Source of the DNA: Serripes groenlandicus
Taxonomy: Eukaryota > Mollusca > Bivalvia > Cardiida > Cardiidae
Assembly (NCBI GenBank): GCA_031761405.1
Contig: JASEVX010000013.1
Span: forward strand, 35,100,260-35,164,259
DNA: 64,000 nucleotides
Reading direction: 5' to 3'
The translations under genes and the position numbers were made by a program. Under the pieces are notes generated by a model. It had not been told where the DNA came from. It did not search any database and worked only from the letters and a program-made list of their open reading frames with translations. Of the stretch, positions 1-10,330 are shown one piece after another (the stretch's first letter is position 1; each line of letters starts with the position of its first letter).

Positions 1-2358
1 GTTAACAGACATAATGTAAATATTTCGAACAAGAAAGCCAAAGGTCCCTTTGTTTTAGACAATAAGACCAAGATGTGCCCACATTTCTCACCTGGCTACC
101 ATAGCCTATAATAAAAGGTTACCAAGAGCAAGAAGGGTCAATTTTGACATAGGGATTAGACGTTTTGTATGATTCGATCAATGTGATATTTAGCATGATC
201 AGTTTAGTCATGAAACGATAAGTTAAGTCCTGAAACCATTTGGTTTACAGTTTGCTTAACATTGACTGCAACTATAATGTGTCACACAAGCCCACTTTCT
301 TAACTCTTAACCAATAAACGGTTTTAAATCTGCTCTAACTAGATCAATTAGAGAACAAAAGGTGCTTAAATATTATCATATATTTAGGTTTAATGCTTCT
401 ATAATTTAGGTTTAATATAAGTTAAGTATGACACAAGCTTTGGAAGGGAGATCGGTGAGTCTATTCTCCTTCCAGTTTAGCAGAAGTATGATAACAACAA
501 CGGAAGTATATAAACAAACAATACGATGTAATTTTAAAAAGTTTAAAGATATCTATGATCAAAATGAACCATTTATGAAATTAAAAGAAAAAGTTCACAT
601 GTTAAGTCAACATATAGCAGGAATACAATGGTCTGAATGAACAAACTGTATGGGGGAAACCTTTTAAGCTCAGACATACAACAGATTTTTATAAATAGGC
701 AAAAACATCCCCAGAATGTTGGGGCCGTAAACCAAACTATTAAAAAAGCGTAGCCTATGAAGTTTGGGGAAAAGTGATTTTTTTTCCTGAGCTTTGATGA
801 ACCGTGTCGTTAGGGCCGTAACTCGAACTTAAAAAAAGCCTGGCCTATAAAGTTGGGGAAAAGTTATACAAATACAAATTAAATGTGTCTAAAGATTTGT
901 TATACCGGTAGAAGACATACGTATTTGGCATCTTGTTGTTTCTTAAATCAGTAAATACAATTTATTAAATCTTAAAAGTTGCTTTTTCAAACAGATTACA
1001 TCATTTTTCTTTACAATAATAATGTTGGTTGCTCCCTTTTCGATTACGTCACACCATGGTACAAAATTAAAACCTATCTCATACTGACGCCGTGCTTCCA
1101 CGCGGCGTCAACAATACTTTCATGTACATAGATCATCTAAACGTTTTCCTGTATGTCTGTAAAACCGTCAATTATAAAAGATTTTAAAAAGGAAAGGATT
1201 ACATAAAATAAAATCTTACCATAAACATTCACTTCAGACAAGTTACCTGACACAGGTATATGGATGGTTCTGTTAGCTGACACTATGACTCACTTTGTCG
1301 TATGTTGTGTGTTCGGACTATCATAGAATAAAAAAGGCAACCTGATATAGTTGTTAATTTGGATGGTCACTTCTGCGATTTCCACTTAGTTATTCAGTTA
1401 TATTGTGAAAACGAGAGGGGATACTTAAATACATCATTCGAATCACTTATACTACGGATGTATGTGATAAAAGAATCCACCTTTGGAACGAGAGACCAGC
1501 AATTGATACCAAGTCTTGTCATACCAACTAGTTAGAGATTTCCTCATATGAGCTCACGGTTACGGGTTTATATGTAGCACTAAGATCAATTTATCGGTGT
1601 CAGGTGGTACTTATGAATCTGAACGAAACGCCGTGTTGTAATTGAAATACTGTTGAAAACGACGTACAGCTTCAATAAAACAAACAAGACCATTGACTAT
1701 AGATTACTAGTAACACGAGCGATTGATGGATATGATCTTAAGGAAACACAGTGTTGTAACTAAAATACTGTTGAAAACAGCTTAAAACAATATGTAGATA
1801 AACAAGCGCATTGGCCATGCATTACTATTATTACGAGAGAGACGAAGGGTGTAATTGAACGAAGTGAAGGACTCTTCAACACACGGGGAATTTAACAGCA
1901 ACCACCTTGCTTCTATCAATCAGTCAATTGTTGTCAATAAACGTTTATTTTAGTTTACTTTAACCTGTATCTAGCTAATCGCGATGCTAGTATAACACTT
2001 TCCCACAGTCAAAGTTGTAGACAAATATAGATAAATGGTAGTAATGACTGCCCTCTGTGGCCCTTACGGTTGTCCGTGCGTCTGCACTGTCATATCATAA
2101 TCTACACTCGTCTTGCCATATCACATTTATGGAGTAGCAATTGTTAAACAATTATAAAATATATAAGGGGGCATTTAAATCCGCAAATGCGCAGAGTTAA
2201 TGTAGTCTACATTGTACTTAAATGTCGGTTGAGAAAACATGTAAGGGATGGGGGAGAAGTGTAAATGAATTGTGTTTAAATTAACTTATCTGTTGTGTAT
2301 CGATTGTTAAACACGTTCTAACAATTTATATAAATACTAATTTTGTGGTTTACGCCTG
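1..2358. other. AT-rich intergenic DNA, no gene seen
   Basis: No open frame with protein-like composition on either strand. The small ORF at 428-640 has no recognisable motif or clear splice context and I do not call it. The stretch holds only decayed SINE-tail fragments (around 1625-1850) and simple AT-rich sequence. Confidence 0.6.
1612..1850 (+). repeat. Two tandem degenerate SINE-tail copies (~115 bp)
   Basis: Two successive blocks share the order: cGCCGTGTTGTAA or cACAGTGTTGTAA, AAATACTGTTGAAAAC, an A-rich end, then a CATTGnC...ATTACTA stretch. The motif matches the 3' tails of the SINEs elsewhere in the window. It is probably an old local duplication of a SINE tail. Confidence 0.5.
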
Positions 2359-2600
2359 TTGTATCATCTTTTAAGTCATCACGACATTTCCTGGGTTGGT
2401 AACCAGTCCATGTATCTTGGAACTAGACGGTCAATCGGAATGCTCACCCCACAATCCAGAGCGCCAAGGAGGGCAGCCATCACTACAATATTTATAAGTC
2501 TTTGTTCAGACCCGGCCGAAGATCGAACCCACGACCTCCTGTCTTTGATCAATTCGAACAAGGAATACCTGAGTGGAAGAAATATCATAATAGTTGATGC
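2359..2600 (-). mobile_element. tRNA-derived SINE fragment, family B
   Basis: Read on the minus strand, the block begins with a polymerase III box-B-like GGTTCGATC, followed by a body containing GTAGTGATGGCTGCCCTCC. The same order occurs in the better copy at 9302-9700 on the minus strand. The open frames over this stretch (100 aa on plus, 69 aa on minus) are repeat sequence, not genes. Confidence 0.6.
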
Positions 2601-2754
2601 CGACCAGCTGTGTTCCGGAGTGATAACAGAGTCCGTCTGGAAAGTCGGTGAGACTTTATAATTGGTAGCAATGACTTGACGCTAAGGATTGCGGGGTTAG
2701 TATAACGACTGAATCTCTGGTGTTAGCATGCATGGACCTGTACTACCGGTAACG

Positions 2755-3015
2755 TACACAGAAAACGCCGTGTTATAACAGAACAATCGTTGAAAGCGAC
2801 GTAAAACACCAAACAGCTTGAGAGTGGGAGACCAGAGTTCGATTAAAAGTCAAATAATACCCTTTTATTTTTTAATCGTCGTGGATATCTCCCCTCCTTT
2901 GGGATCAGGGTAACGGTTATAGCGTTCAGATGTACATGTAAGGAATGACTTATACGTTAAAACGCCTTGATATAACTATTCTACTGTTGAAAGCGGCGTT
3001 AAACGTTTAATCATT
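2755..3015 (+). repeat. Two SINE 3' tail fragments
   Basis: Two pieces, at about 2760-2815 and 2955-3012, carry AAACGCC(G/T)TG, an A-rich spacer, GTTGAAAGCG(A/G)CGT and AAAC. This is the shared 3' tail of the SINEs in the window. The second continues into an AATCATTCAATT end. Confidence 0.55.
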
Positions 3016-3188
3016 CAATTTGACCAAAACATGCTGGAAATTATTTTGTTTTGTTAGTTTTTTTAAATCGTACAAGCACACGTTATCAATTCAAGTAGTA
3101 TAATAAATCTAGCCTAAATAACTTTCAAACATTAGAAAGTGGGGCGCACATATTGAAGACACATATTCACATTTAGGTAAGACGTTCC

Positions 3189-3392
3189 GTGTGTCTGTAT
3201 GTGTCTCTGTCTGTATGTCTGTCTGTCTGTCTGGCTAAATGTCTGTATGTCTATCTCTCTGTATGTCTGTATATCTGTATGTGTGTGTGTCTGTCTGTCT
3301 GTATGTATGTATGTATGTATTTATGTATGTGTGTATGTCTATCTGTCTGTATGTCGTGTGTCTGTGTGTATGTCTGTCTGTCCGTCTGTTCA
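3189..3392 (+). repeat. TGTC/TGTA tetranucleotide microsatellite
   Basis: An imperfect run of TGTC and TGTA tetranucleotides about 200 bp long. It opens overlapping Cys/Val/Tyr-rich frames on plus and a Thr/Gln/His-rich frame on minus. These are shadows of the microsatellite and not proteins. Confidence 0.9.
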
Positions 3393-3459
3393 CATTTTCC
3401 TACAAACGACTTCTCCTTCTGTAATCGACACATTAGTAAATAGATGTAGGCTACCATAA

Positions 3460-4214
3460 GTTATTATTGAAATAATCGTTTAAAATAAATTAAATGTTTG
3501 CCAGAGCATTTGCATGTTGCGCGACGAATAGGAACCACATTTACACGTTACGAAACTTCGTGCAAAATACAGCACATCTGGCAACGTAACATACACAATA
3601 GTTATGCTCAGGGTTACGTCACGTCAATGTGGAGGCGTTTCCAAACAGTTATAAACAGTCAGGGTGGACACACGCGCCATTCGACTCTTCTCTCCAATCC
3701 ACGAGATAATCTGTTTCAACGAATTAAAGTTTTGGCTTTTTCAACATCTTTCCCTCTATCATTTTTTTGTGTTCGATTTGTTAGTGTTCAACTTGGAATT
3801 GATAGGATAAAATAACATATACCTTTTCAATATATCTTGAATTTTTCAATACGATCAGACAAATATTGAGCATAATACTGCCAAATGTATTCCTGCACAG
3901 TTATTAGTTGTGTTAAGTGTATAAAAAAGCTATAGCTTAATTGGCATATTTGGCATACAAAATCGCAACAACGTTCATGGTAGGTAAACAGGAAATATAT
4001 ATGATATGTTGCAGAAGGGATACTGGGTATGGTATTTTGTACGAGGGGCGTGGGCAAATCTGTATCTCGTGAAACTATAACAAAGCCATGTCTCGCTAGT
4101 GCAACATAATTTTCCTTTTATTATATACTTAGTAAAGTAAAGACAGTTTGAAAACAAAATATACAAATTTCGATATTTTAAATACCACAATAACACACAG
4201 AATATAACAAAGGA
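3460..4214. other. Intergenic DNA, nothing recognised
   Basis: Short frames here (105 aa at 3498-3815 on plus; 76 and 103 aa on minus) have no domain signature, no good splice context and amino-acid composition typical of random AT-rich DNA. Confidence 0.5.
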
Positions 4215-4400
4215 TTGGCGTGTGAACCACATTTTGAATGACGTGAATTCATATTTCAATGAAGTCGCATCATATTTCATTACCATATTTGGTACCGTAT
4301 TTTTACCTTGTCAAATACGGAAAGTTTAATCCGTCGCGTTTGAACTGCGCATGACCATCTGCATGTTTTTTTCGACGGAAAATAAGCACTTATATAATGA
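4215..4400 (+). repeat. Diverged repeat, copy 1 of 2 (partner 7058-7255)
   Basis: This shares an ordered set of motifs with 7058-7255: TGGCGTGTGAA at the left, CATATTTC, ACCATATTTGGTACC, a central TTTAATCCGTCG, TTTGA, GCATG(C/A)C(A/C)ATCTGC, and TATATAA near the right end. Identity is patchy but the order is the same. It is either an old dispersed repeat or duplicated flanking DNA. Confidence 0.55.
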
Positions 4401-4594
4401 ATCGGAAATAACGTTGCAGTAGCGATCTGGTTTTAGTATTGTTCTACGAGGGAAATGGACGATTGAAATCTCGGAAGACCGATATAATAAATCTGAACAC
4501 CACAGGTTAAGTAAGCATCCATGTAGCTGACCAAGAAAGTGGTTAATAAAATGTGTATATTTGTTTTACAATTTTATGAAATAAATAAGTTCAA
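4401..4594. other. Short spacer, no feature seen
   Basis: AT-rich spacer between the diverged repeat and the hairpin MITE remnant, without open frames or repeats that I recognise. Confidence 0.4.
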
Positions 4595-4930
4595 CCCTTT
4601 CCCAATTGCGGACCTATTTTCGCCGATGTCTTTATAACGAATAGTGGCAAAAGGAGATATTGCTCATGAGCAGGACGCGTAGATTCTGTTTAAAGTCATG
4701 TACTGTAAAATAAGGGTTTAACTCTTTTCGACGTTCATCAAATCTGCAACAGACGACTTTTAAAGTATCTAGGCACACATTTGGAAAATAGTGTTAGCGA
4801 ATAAAAATGAAAGCACTGTGGCAAATGAAGAAATTGCTCATTATGAGCAATGTTTTCTTTTGCATAAATGTTTTTCAAACATCGTCTGCTGCGATAGGCG
4901 TCATAACACGTCTATATGTGGGAGAGAGAG
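4595..4930. mobile_element. Hairpin MITE family 1, degenerate
   Basis: The family signature is AACCCTTTCCC at one end, GGCAAAAGGAGA/ATTGCTCAT near the centre, a mirrored ATGAGCAAT, then CGTCTGCTGC and a ...TATGTGGGA end. This copy is interrupted and diverged, but it has the central inverted motif at about 4830-4865 and the CGTCTGCTGC block at about 4880. Confidence 0.55.
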
Positions 4931-5252
4931 GTTTTAAAGTAATGGCGAAACATAAGCAGAGGTAAATAGTACAGTGGTCTCCCAAATTAATTTTTGTATT
5001 GTCGGCTGTGTAATTTTAATTAAATAATTTATAAGTATGTGTTTATTAGGGAAAGCAAGCCAGTAATAAAATAATAACTAAATCGTAGAAGCAAACAGAA
5101 CTGATGCTACGAAGAATTTAAACGACATATCCGCTCATGAAAATGGTTTGAGTTAAACGATATACAGTCATACCTCGGCTAAAGACCAACTTGAAAAAGC
5201 TATTCCCTGTCTAAAGCAACCATACTTTTAGTTTGCCAATTACTCTTTTTCA
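4931..5252. other. Intergenic DNA, nothing recognised
   Basis: AT-rich, with no ORF or repeat recognised apart from a short purine run (GAGAGAGAG) near 4921-4931. Confidence 0.4.
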
Positions 5253-5408
5253 TCATAATTGATCATGCATATAAAGACCAGATGTGGACAAATACCAAAC
5301 TGTTGTGCTCCCATGTGTGGTCTTTATACACAGGTTCCACAGTATTAAAATGTTCGGGCTAAGTGATATATTTAAGTGTTCGCATGTTCTTGTTACCGCG
5401 AGTCCAAT

Positions 5409-5486
5409 CTGTTCACAAACGTAAGGAAGGAGTTCGGAGCATTTCATATACGTCCAAAAATTATAATCGCTGCCACATTGGCACAA
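5409..5486 (-). pseudogene. Duplicated C-terminal piece of a C-type lectin exon
   Basis: On the minus strand this encodes ...DYNFWTYMKCSELLPYVCEQ, which lines up with the end of the C-type lectin exon 140 bp upstream (…NYYWSDRTCFTLRPYICEQF). The aligned features are the W, the C3-like cysteine, and the (Y)(V/I)CEQ end with the terminal cysteine. The DNA after each CEQ codon run is also alike (GGACTCGCG, ACAAGAACATG-type blocks), so this is a ~140-bp tandem duplication of the exon end plus 3' flank. It lacks the rest of the domain and has no acceptor of its own, so it is an inert remnant or part of a 3' UTR. Confidence 0.6.
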
Positions 5487-5542
5487 ACGATATATTACGA
5501 TGTTTACATGTTCTAGTTAACGCGAGTCCACTCATTGTACAT

Positions 5543-5844
5543 TTAGAACTGTTCACAAATGTAAGGCCTGAGTGTGAAGCATGTCCTATCCGACCAATAA
5601 TAATTAAATTCCTTATACATTTGCACGCAGTGGTCTGTGTGTGCTGCATTTGGTTGGCCGTAGTACCAGAAGTTCGTGGAATTGGGCAAACTCACACCGG
5701 TTGAGGTCACCCATTGTATCATGTCATTGAAATCTGTGGCTCTGGCATTCGTCCCGTCCCGTCTATCCAAAAACCATCCGCTGTGTATTCTGAAACTCAC
5801 GAAAGGAGACGGATCACGTAAACCTTTTCCCACATACAAATATT
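5543..5844 (-). CDS. C-type lectin-like domain, C-terminal exon
   Basis: This is an exon-sized frame that ends at a stop. C-type lectin-like domains are extracellular folds that often bind sugars with calcium. Visible features, numbered from the first in-frame codon at 5839: a GWF block at residues 21-23, IQWV at 41-44, WYYGQPN at 58-64 (QPN sits where family members have EPN or QPD), C71 in HCVQM, YWSD at 81-84 where WND is usual, C87 and C95 in PYICEQF. A CTGCAG acceptor on the minus strand places the exon start at 5844 in phase 1, which is usual for shuffled extracellular modules. The first half of the domain must come from an upstream exon, and I cannot place it with confidence. The QPN/WSD changes make classical sugar specificity uncertain. 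The domain call is strong; that the gene is intact is not shown. Confidence 0.72.
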
Positions 5845-5914
5845 CTGCAGCGGACTACTTTGAAAACATCTACTAAAGTTATAGAAAAACTCTAGAAATG
5901 AAGGTATAATTACT

Positions 5915-6045
5915 GGACAAAAGTTTTAAAAGATTGTGACAAAAGGAGAAACTGCTGGTTTTGAGCTATTCCTTTTTTTTGTCACAAAGTTTTTAAAAGT
6001 CGTCTGCTGCCGATGCATCAATATGCATCTTTAGGTGGGAAAGTG
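5915..6045. mobile_element. Hairpin MITE family 1, partial
   Basis: Contains GTGACAAAAGGAGAAACTGCT, a mirrored GAGCTATTCCTTTTTTTTGTCAC-type arm, then GTCGTCTGCTGC and a GTGGGAAAGTG end. This is the right half of the family seen complete at 27935-28162. A second fragment lies at about 6195-6260. Confidence 0.6.
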
Positions 6046-6505
6046 TCAACTTAAGCCATTATCGGCCCGGTCTGAAAAGTTTTTGAATTCTTGACAAGAC
6101 AAGATAATGTTGAAACATTATTATAAATATGTGACTTTAATCAAATTAACACATAGCAGGTGGAAGTTTCACACACATGTTGGTGCATCTTCAGCGGACG
6201 ACATTACAAACATTGAGACAAAAGAAGAAAATCCTCATAATGTGCAATTTTTCCTGCGACAAAATATGTTCATCTCTATTGGGTAATAACATTTTCATTT
6301 AAAAAGGTTTCGTTATTTTGTCCTATATATTGAACTCGTCTTTAATACCTCCTGTTTCACATAAAGTACAAACTCTTTCACATTTTTCTTTCCTCTCTTG
6401 TCCTTAACGCATTGTTTCAATAAATAAGTTATGAGAAGAAATACGAAAAGTTGTATTTTTTTTTTTGAATATAATGAAATTATTTGAGAAAAACATTGAA
6501 CATAA

Positions 6506-6750
6506 ATGAGCCGTTCCACGAGAAAACCTACATAATGGACTCTGCGTAATGTATAGATCCAGATCATCCATGAAGTCTGCGCAGGCTAATCAGGGCCGAC
6601 ACATTCCGCTTCAGTGGGACAAAAGTATAGAGTAATGATTCCTGAAACAGAAAATCCACCGGAGGCGAAAAATCTCTGTCATGATTAGTATGATCAGGGT
6701 CGATGTTTTTCGCAGAGTCCACACTGTTGGTTTGCTCGTAATTCGGCGTA
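6506..6750. mobile_element. MITE family 2 (ATGAGCCGTTCC ends), copy 1
   Basis: The left end is ATGAGCCGTTCCACGAGAAA, then TGGACTCTGCGTAA and GATCCAGATCA. The right side carries the inverted partner (TGATCAGGGTCGAT, GCAGAGTCCA, TGTTGG), with a decayed terminus. The centre has CCGAGGCGAAA-type and ACTCTATAC motifs shared with the copies at 32805 and 34147. It has no coding capacity and lies next to a candidate exon end at 6764. Confidence 0.7.
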
Positions 6751-6763
6751 AAGGATTTTATAC

Positions 6764-6897
6764 CTGAGCTGCTTCGGAGGAGAGAAAGTAAGAACAACAT
6801 TTTAGGAAAGGTTAGCACTTGCACCAATCGGGTGTTGCCATTCGTATTGGCACAGTTACACAACGCCGTGGCTTGGTTGACTGCCTGGTTTTCTATC
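6764..6897 (-). CDS. Candidate exon, lectin-like or signal-peptide exon (uncertain)
   Basis: On the minus strand the stretch is bounded by an acceptor-like CACATTTCAG and a donor CAG|GTATAA, leaving phase 1, which matches the phase-1 start of the lectin exon at 5844. Two readings compete. The first part (IENQAVNQATALCNCANTNGN) weakly resembles the helix-cysteine region of the first half of a C-type lectin domain. The last part begins with ATG and reads MLFLLSLLRSSSG, which could be a short signal peptide. The hydrophobic core is short and the lectin resemblance slight. Transcript evidence would be needed to decide. Confidence 0.3.
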
Positions 6898-7057
6898 CTG
6901 AAATGTGTGGTGCACTGGTTTAATATATAAAATTTGTATAGGTATGGGAAGCTCATGCCCATCCTCTCTAAAGCATAGGGAAAATCAATTAAAAAAAAAA
7001 ATATACATTGTATCAATAACGAAATAACACAATTACCACATTAACGACACGTTATCA

Positions 7058-7255
7058 ATGGCGTGTGAAATACGTCCCACTACCGCATTTTAATGACATT
7101 TTATCATTTTCAAAGATGTCACACCATATTTCAGCGACGTATCACACCATATTCGGTACCATATTTGAAATATGGAATTTTAATCCGTCGTGTTTGATTG
7201 GTGCATGCCAATCTGCGTGTATTTGCACTGGAAAATGTGCAGGTATATAATAAAC
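7058..7255 (+). repeat. Diverged repeat, copy 2 of 2 (partner 4215-4400)
   Basis: Has the same motif order as 4215-4400, including TGGCGTGTGAA, ATTCGGTACCATATTTG, TTTAATCCGTCGTGTTTGA, GCATGCCAATCTGC and a terminal GTATATAATAA. The TATATAA near the right end of both copies could act as a TATA box, but I see no downstream gene. Confidence 0.55.
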
Positions 7256-7640
7256 TACAATATACTTTGTTATTAGTAAATCTTTGTTGTTATATCGACA
7301 TGATAGAAGGTTTTAGAAATTCAAAAGAAGTTTAATGAAAATACAATGTTATTCCTTATGAGAATTCATCTGAAATAGAAACGACACTGTAATAAATGGG
7401 AATTGCACTTTTCTTTTCTTTCTGTTTTTATGTTTAATCTTATGAGGTTTCAAATTGTTGTATATATGCCCCTTTGCTAATTTATTCAGAAGCTAATATC
7501 CTTTATAAAGTCTAAAATATATGTATCTTTATAATGGTTGTCAACGGGTGTTTATAAAGTTATATATTTTTATGTGAGAAAATAGGCCAACAACAAAAAG
7601 ATAGACTTGCATGCACATGACCTTGTCCAGTACGGGTACG
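7256..7640. other. Intergenic DNA, nothing recognised
   Basis: AT-rich spacer without open frames of interest or identifiable repeats. Confidence 0.4.
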
Positions 7641-7990
7641 TCATCAAGGGATACTGAAGAGATCGTGATATAACTAAAATACTATTAAAACTATATAAAA
7701 CAGTGTCTTCGTTTGAATGGTGCTTTATGTCGATCTCGACGTTTCCTGGTATATTACCAGGACCACCGGTATTATTCACCCTGACACTGATACATCAGTC
7801 GAAATGATATCATCGCAAACCTGAGCGCCATGACGGGAAGCCATTACTAGCATTTTTAGTATGATCTGCACGGGAATTGAGCGCTGGTATCCCGTTCCTA
7901 AGCGGCAATTTATATCTACTTCAGCACGAATGCGGTACCAATAAATCGTTAGCTCCTTCTCGAATACGCAAATGGTTTGCAATTTAAGTC
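7641..7990 (-). mobile_element. tRNA-derived SINE family B, degenerate
   Basis: On plus it shows GATCGTGATATAACTAAAAT then ACTATTAAAA...AAAAC (the SINE tail read backwards), then ACCAGGACCACCGGTA, CCTGACACTGATACATCAG, GAGCGCCATGACGGGAAGCC and CATTACTAGCATTTTTAG. The order parallels the copy at 9302-9700. The 69- and 68-aa minus-strand frames here are repeat-derived. Confidence 0.55.
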
Positions 7991-8104
7991 ATACTTAAAA
8001 CTGCTTTTCGTAATGCAATAAATAAAGAACTTCGTCAGAAGTATGTTTATATTAGACGAACTGTCTATGCTAGCAATATACGAATTGATTTGTTTTAATA
8101 GGGT

Positions 8105-8330
8105 ATTGCGCCGTTTTCAATGTTATTTCAGTTATATCATGGCGGCAGTTCACTTAATCATGATCCCTTGAAATGTACCTAGCTCAAGGGCATTCCACCA
8201 TGACCGCCCTGCTGCGACTGGGGATGGAACACGGTACGCTAGTTTTTAAATCCCCGACACTAAACACTCGGCCATGGCGGATTCCTACTTGAAGATAAGA
8301 AACCCGTACATACAACAGGGCAACTTCTTG
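8105..8330 (-). mobile_element. SINE-like fragment, degenerate
   Basis: Carries the inverse of the shared SINE tail (GCGCCGTTTTCAATGTTATTTCAG, TTATATCATGGCGG as ordered pieces) followed by CCACCATGACCGCCCTGCTGC, which resembles the body of family B. It is too diverged to define the ends. Confidence 0.4.
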
Positions 8331-8563
8331 TGAATACTATGTGACGGGTGTAGTGAAATACAGAAGTTGTAGGGAGGATCTGTTTCCTAGGGTTTATGCA
8401 TTTACATCTCCATTCACGATCTAAAACATTAGAAATTGCTCGTCACGATAAATTTCTCTTTTATCAAAAGTGGTTTTCACTCTATCAAAAAAAGGAACAT
8501 TTCTTTAGTCCCGATTGTCAATTTACTTTGCGTCAGACAGCGCGATAATAATATTGGAAGTTT

Positions 8564-8564
<1 letters not shown>

Positions 8565-8599
<35 letters not shown>
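8565..8599 (+). repeat. (TA)n microsatellite
   Basis: About 16 uninterrupted AT dinucleotides. It creates an Ile/Tyr alternating stretch in a spurious 73-aa frame. Confidence 0.9.
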
Positions 8600-8601
<2 letters not shown>

Positions 8602-8723
8602 TAACATTTTCCGGCGTAAAAACATGCAAAATGTCTCTCGCAAAGTCAAAACGATGAATTGTAACTCTGAATTTAACTATGAGAAATACCGTACCAAATA
8701 TTGTAACGTGACGTCATTGTAAA

Positions 8724-8812
8724 AGTCGGTAGCGACGCCGGCTGCCTGTCTAGGGGTTAATCATTCGAACCCAAGCACGGCCAACATTCTGTCCGACGTT
8801 TGACAAATCAAC
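8724..8812 (+). mobile_element. SINE family A, 5' head fragment
   Basis: GTCGGTAGCGACGCC, a box-B-like GTTAATCATTCGAACCC and CCGACGTTTGACAA match the heads of the copies at 22934 and 33398. The body and tail are missing. Confidence 0.65.
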
Positions 8813-9301
8813 ATGTTACTATAATATAGTATATGCACCAACCAACGAATGTACATGACGGTACAGCGAAATGTATACATATTTTTCGAGCAATGTGGAC
8901 CGAACAAAGTATGTTCCAAGTCCACTTTAAATATAGATTTTGTTTAGAATATTCCTGTAAAGGATTGAAAATGGAGCTTGTTTCAGCTAAAGCAAGATAC
9001 AAGTTAGTGTAGGCAAAGTTGATATATGTAAACGTTGAACATTTGGTATATGTTCTTATTTCTTTCTGGAGCTTGATCTCACCTGTATGTAAACACTGTG
9101 CTGTCAGATAAGGTGACGCTCCTATATTCAGCGTTGGTATACACCCCTGAAATCAGTCGCATTTTAGCATTAAATATACTTTATCATGATTTCGGGTGGG
9201 TTTCAAAATTATCACAAAAGGAGAACTATTTCAGCTATCATCTAGGCAAGCAACTTATACAGATATTCAGTTTAGATTTGCTTTCATTTTGCCGCCGATG
9301 T

Positions 9302-9700
9302 AATTGATTGATTGAATAGTGTTTGTTTTACGCCCCTTTCAGCAATTTTTCAATTATATCACGGCGTTTTCTGTGTTATCAAGTTACCAGTACTACTGGT
9401 ACATTTGTCCTGACACCAGCCGATCAGTCGTAATTTTAACAGAACAGAACATAACAGAACAGAAGTTTATTTACAACACAAGCATATAAGCTCATTGTGC
9501 ATAGCATACATAATTAACATACATGGTAATGAAAATAGTAATCATTCAATTTATAGGTTCCAAACAAACGTAACTTTAACCCCGCAACCCTGAGCAGGCA
9601 GTAGGGCAGCCACTACTACCATTTTTGAAAAATTGGTATGACCTGGCCGGGGATCGAACCCGCGACAACCCGAGCGACGTAAACAAATAAGCTTACTGAG
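9302..9700 (-). mobile_element. tRNA-derived SINE family B, best copy, with nested insert
   Basis: Read on minus: GTCGCGGGTTCGATCCCC (a strong polymerase III box B), GGCCAGGTCATACC, TGGTAGTAGTGGCTGCCCTA, TGATCGGCTGGTGTCAGG, ACCAGTAGTACTGGTAACTT, AAACGCCGTGATATAATTG, GCTGAAAGGGGCGTAAAAC and an AATCAATCAAT end. This is a near-complete SINE. It is interrupted at 9441-9568 by another element flanked by a 12-bp duplication. A matching tail is found in SINE family A and in many fragments, implying a shared LINE partner. Confidence 0.75.
9441..9568 (-). mobile_element. 5'-truncated LINE 3' end nested in a SINE
   Basis: The 128-bp insert is bounded by CGTAATTTTAAC (9429-9440) and CGTAACTTTAAC (9569-9580), a 12-bp target-site duplication with one mismatch. 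On minus it ends in AAATAAACTTCTG followed by repeated TTCTG/TTATG units, a polyadenylation-like signal and a short microsatellite tail typical of non-LTR retrotransposon 3' ends. Only the 3' end was copied. Confidence 0.75.
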
Positions 9701-10104
9701 TACGACTTCTGGGTAGCATAGTTTTATAAAATACGTGATTTGTAATAAATATAATGTGTAGACTGTATACATAGCTATTTCAAGTTTATACATTAGGCAT
9801 ACACATTGAAATTACAGTGCCATGCGCATCTTCCACCTAGGGACTTATTGTCTATGTGGAAAAGCAGCCAGTTACTTATATGTGATGAGAACCCAGCCCG
9901 ATCGTGTGAAAAATGACGGGAATCATCATCATGGAGTGATTTCTTTCTTGCATGACATCCCATTGTTCTGGATTATGTTATAAATACCAATTACTGTGAT
10001 TGAGGTTAAGCGTTTTATCTTCTATAGGCCAATTTTCTAGTGTACAAATTATCATGTACAAGCATCTGACAGGAGCAAATACATTCAAGATAAAACAGTT
10101 AGAT
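9701..10104. other. Intergenic DNA, nothing recognised
   Basis: No exon-like frame. The C-terminal part of a 200-aa minus frame that runs through here lies beyond a strong splice donor and is intronic. Confidence 0.45.
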
Positions 10105-10325
10105 ACAAGGGAGTCCGGGTGCGATACCCTAGCTCTTCCCGAAAATAACTCTTGATTCTTTAATGTGCTCAGTGTATATACGCGATATACGCGATGCATT
10201 TGTTCCTGTAAGGACCAGTACTTGACCTCTAGTTGAGTGGGAGACACTTTAAAGCACCTCAGAGAAATCCAGAACCCGGACCCAGTCCACTCGACGACCG
10301 GGCCACTAAATGATGTTGCATATAA
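10105..10325 (-). repeat. Possible tRNA-like dispersed sequence in intron
   Basis: On minus the stretch directly after the splice donor reads GTGGCCCGGTCGTCGAGTGG, then GGGTCCGGGTTCTGGATTT. These have spacing reminiscent of box A and box B, but both boxes deviate from consensus. It may be a SINE head of another family. Confidence 0.25.
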
Positions 10326-10330
10326 CTTAC

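Noticed and set aside
3189..3459. Cys/Val-rich small proteins
   Set aside because: Translation of a TGTC/TGTA microsatellite in overlapping frames.
9978..10330. C-terminal extension of the PAN-containing frame
   Set aside because: It lies beyond a perfect GTAAGT donor and has no domain-like sequence; treated as intron.
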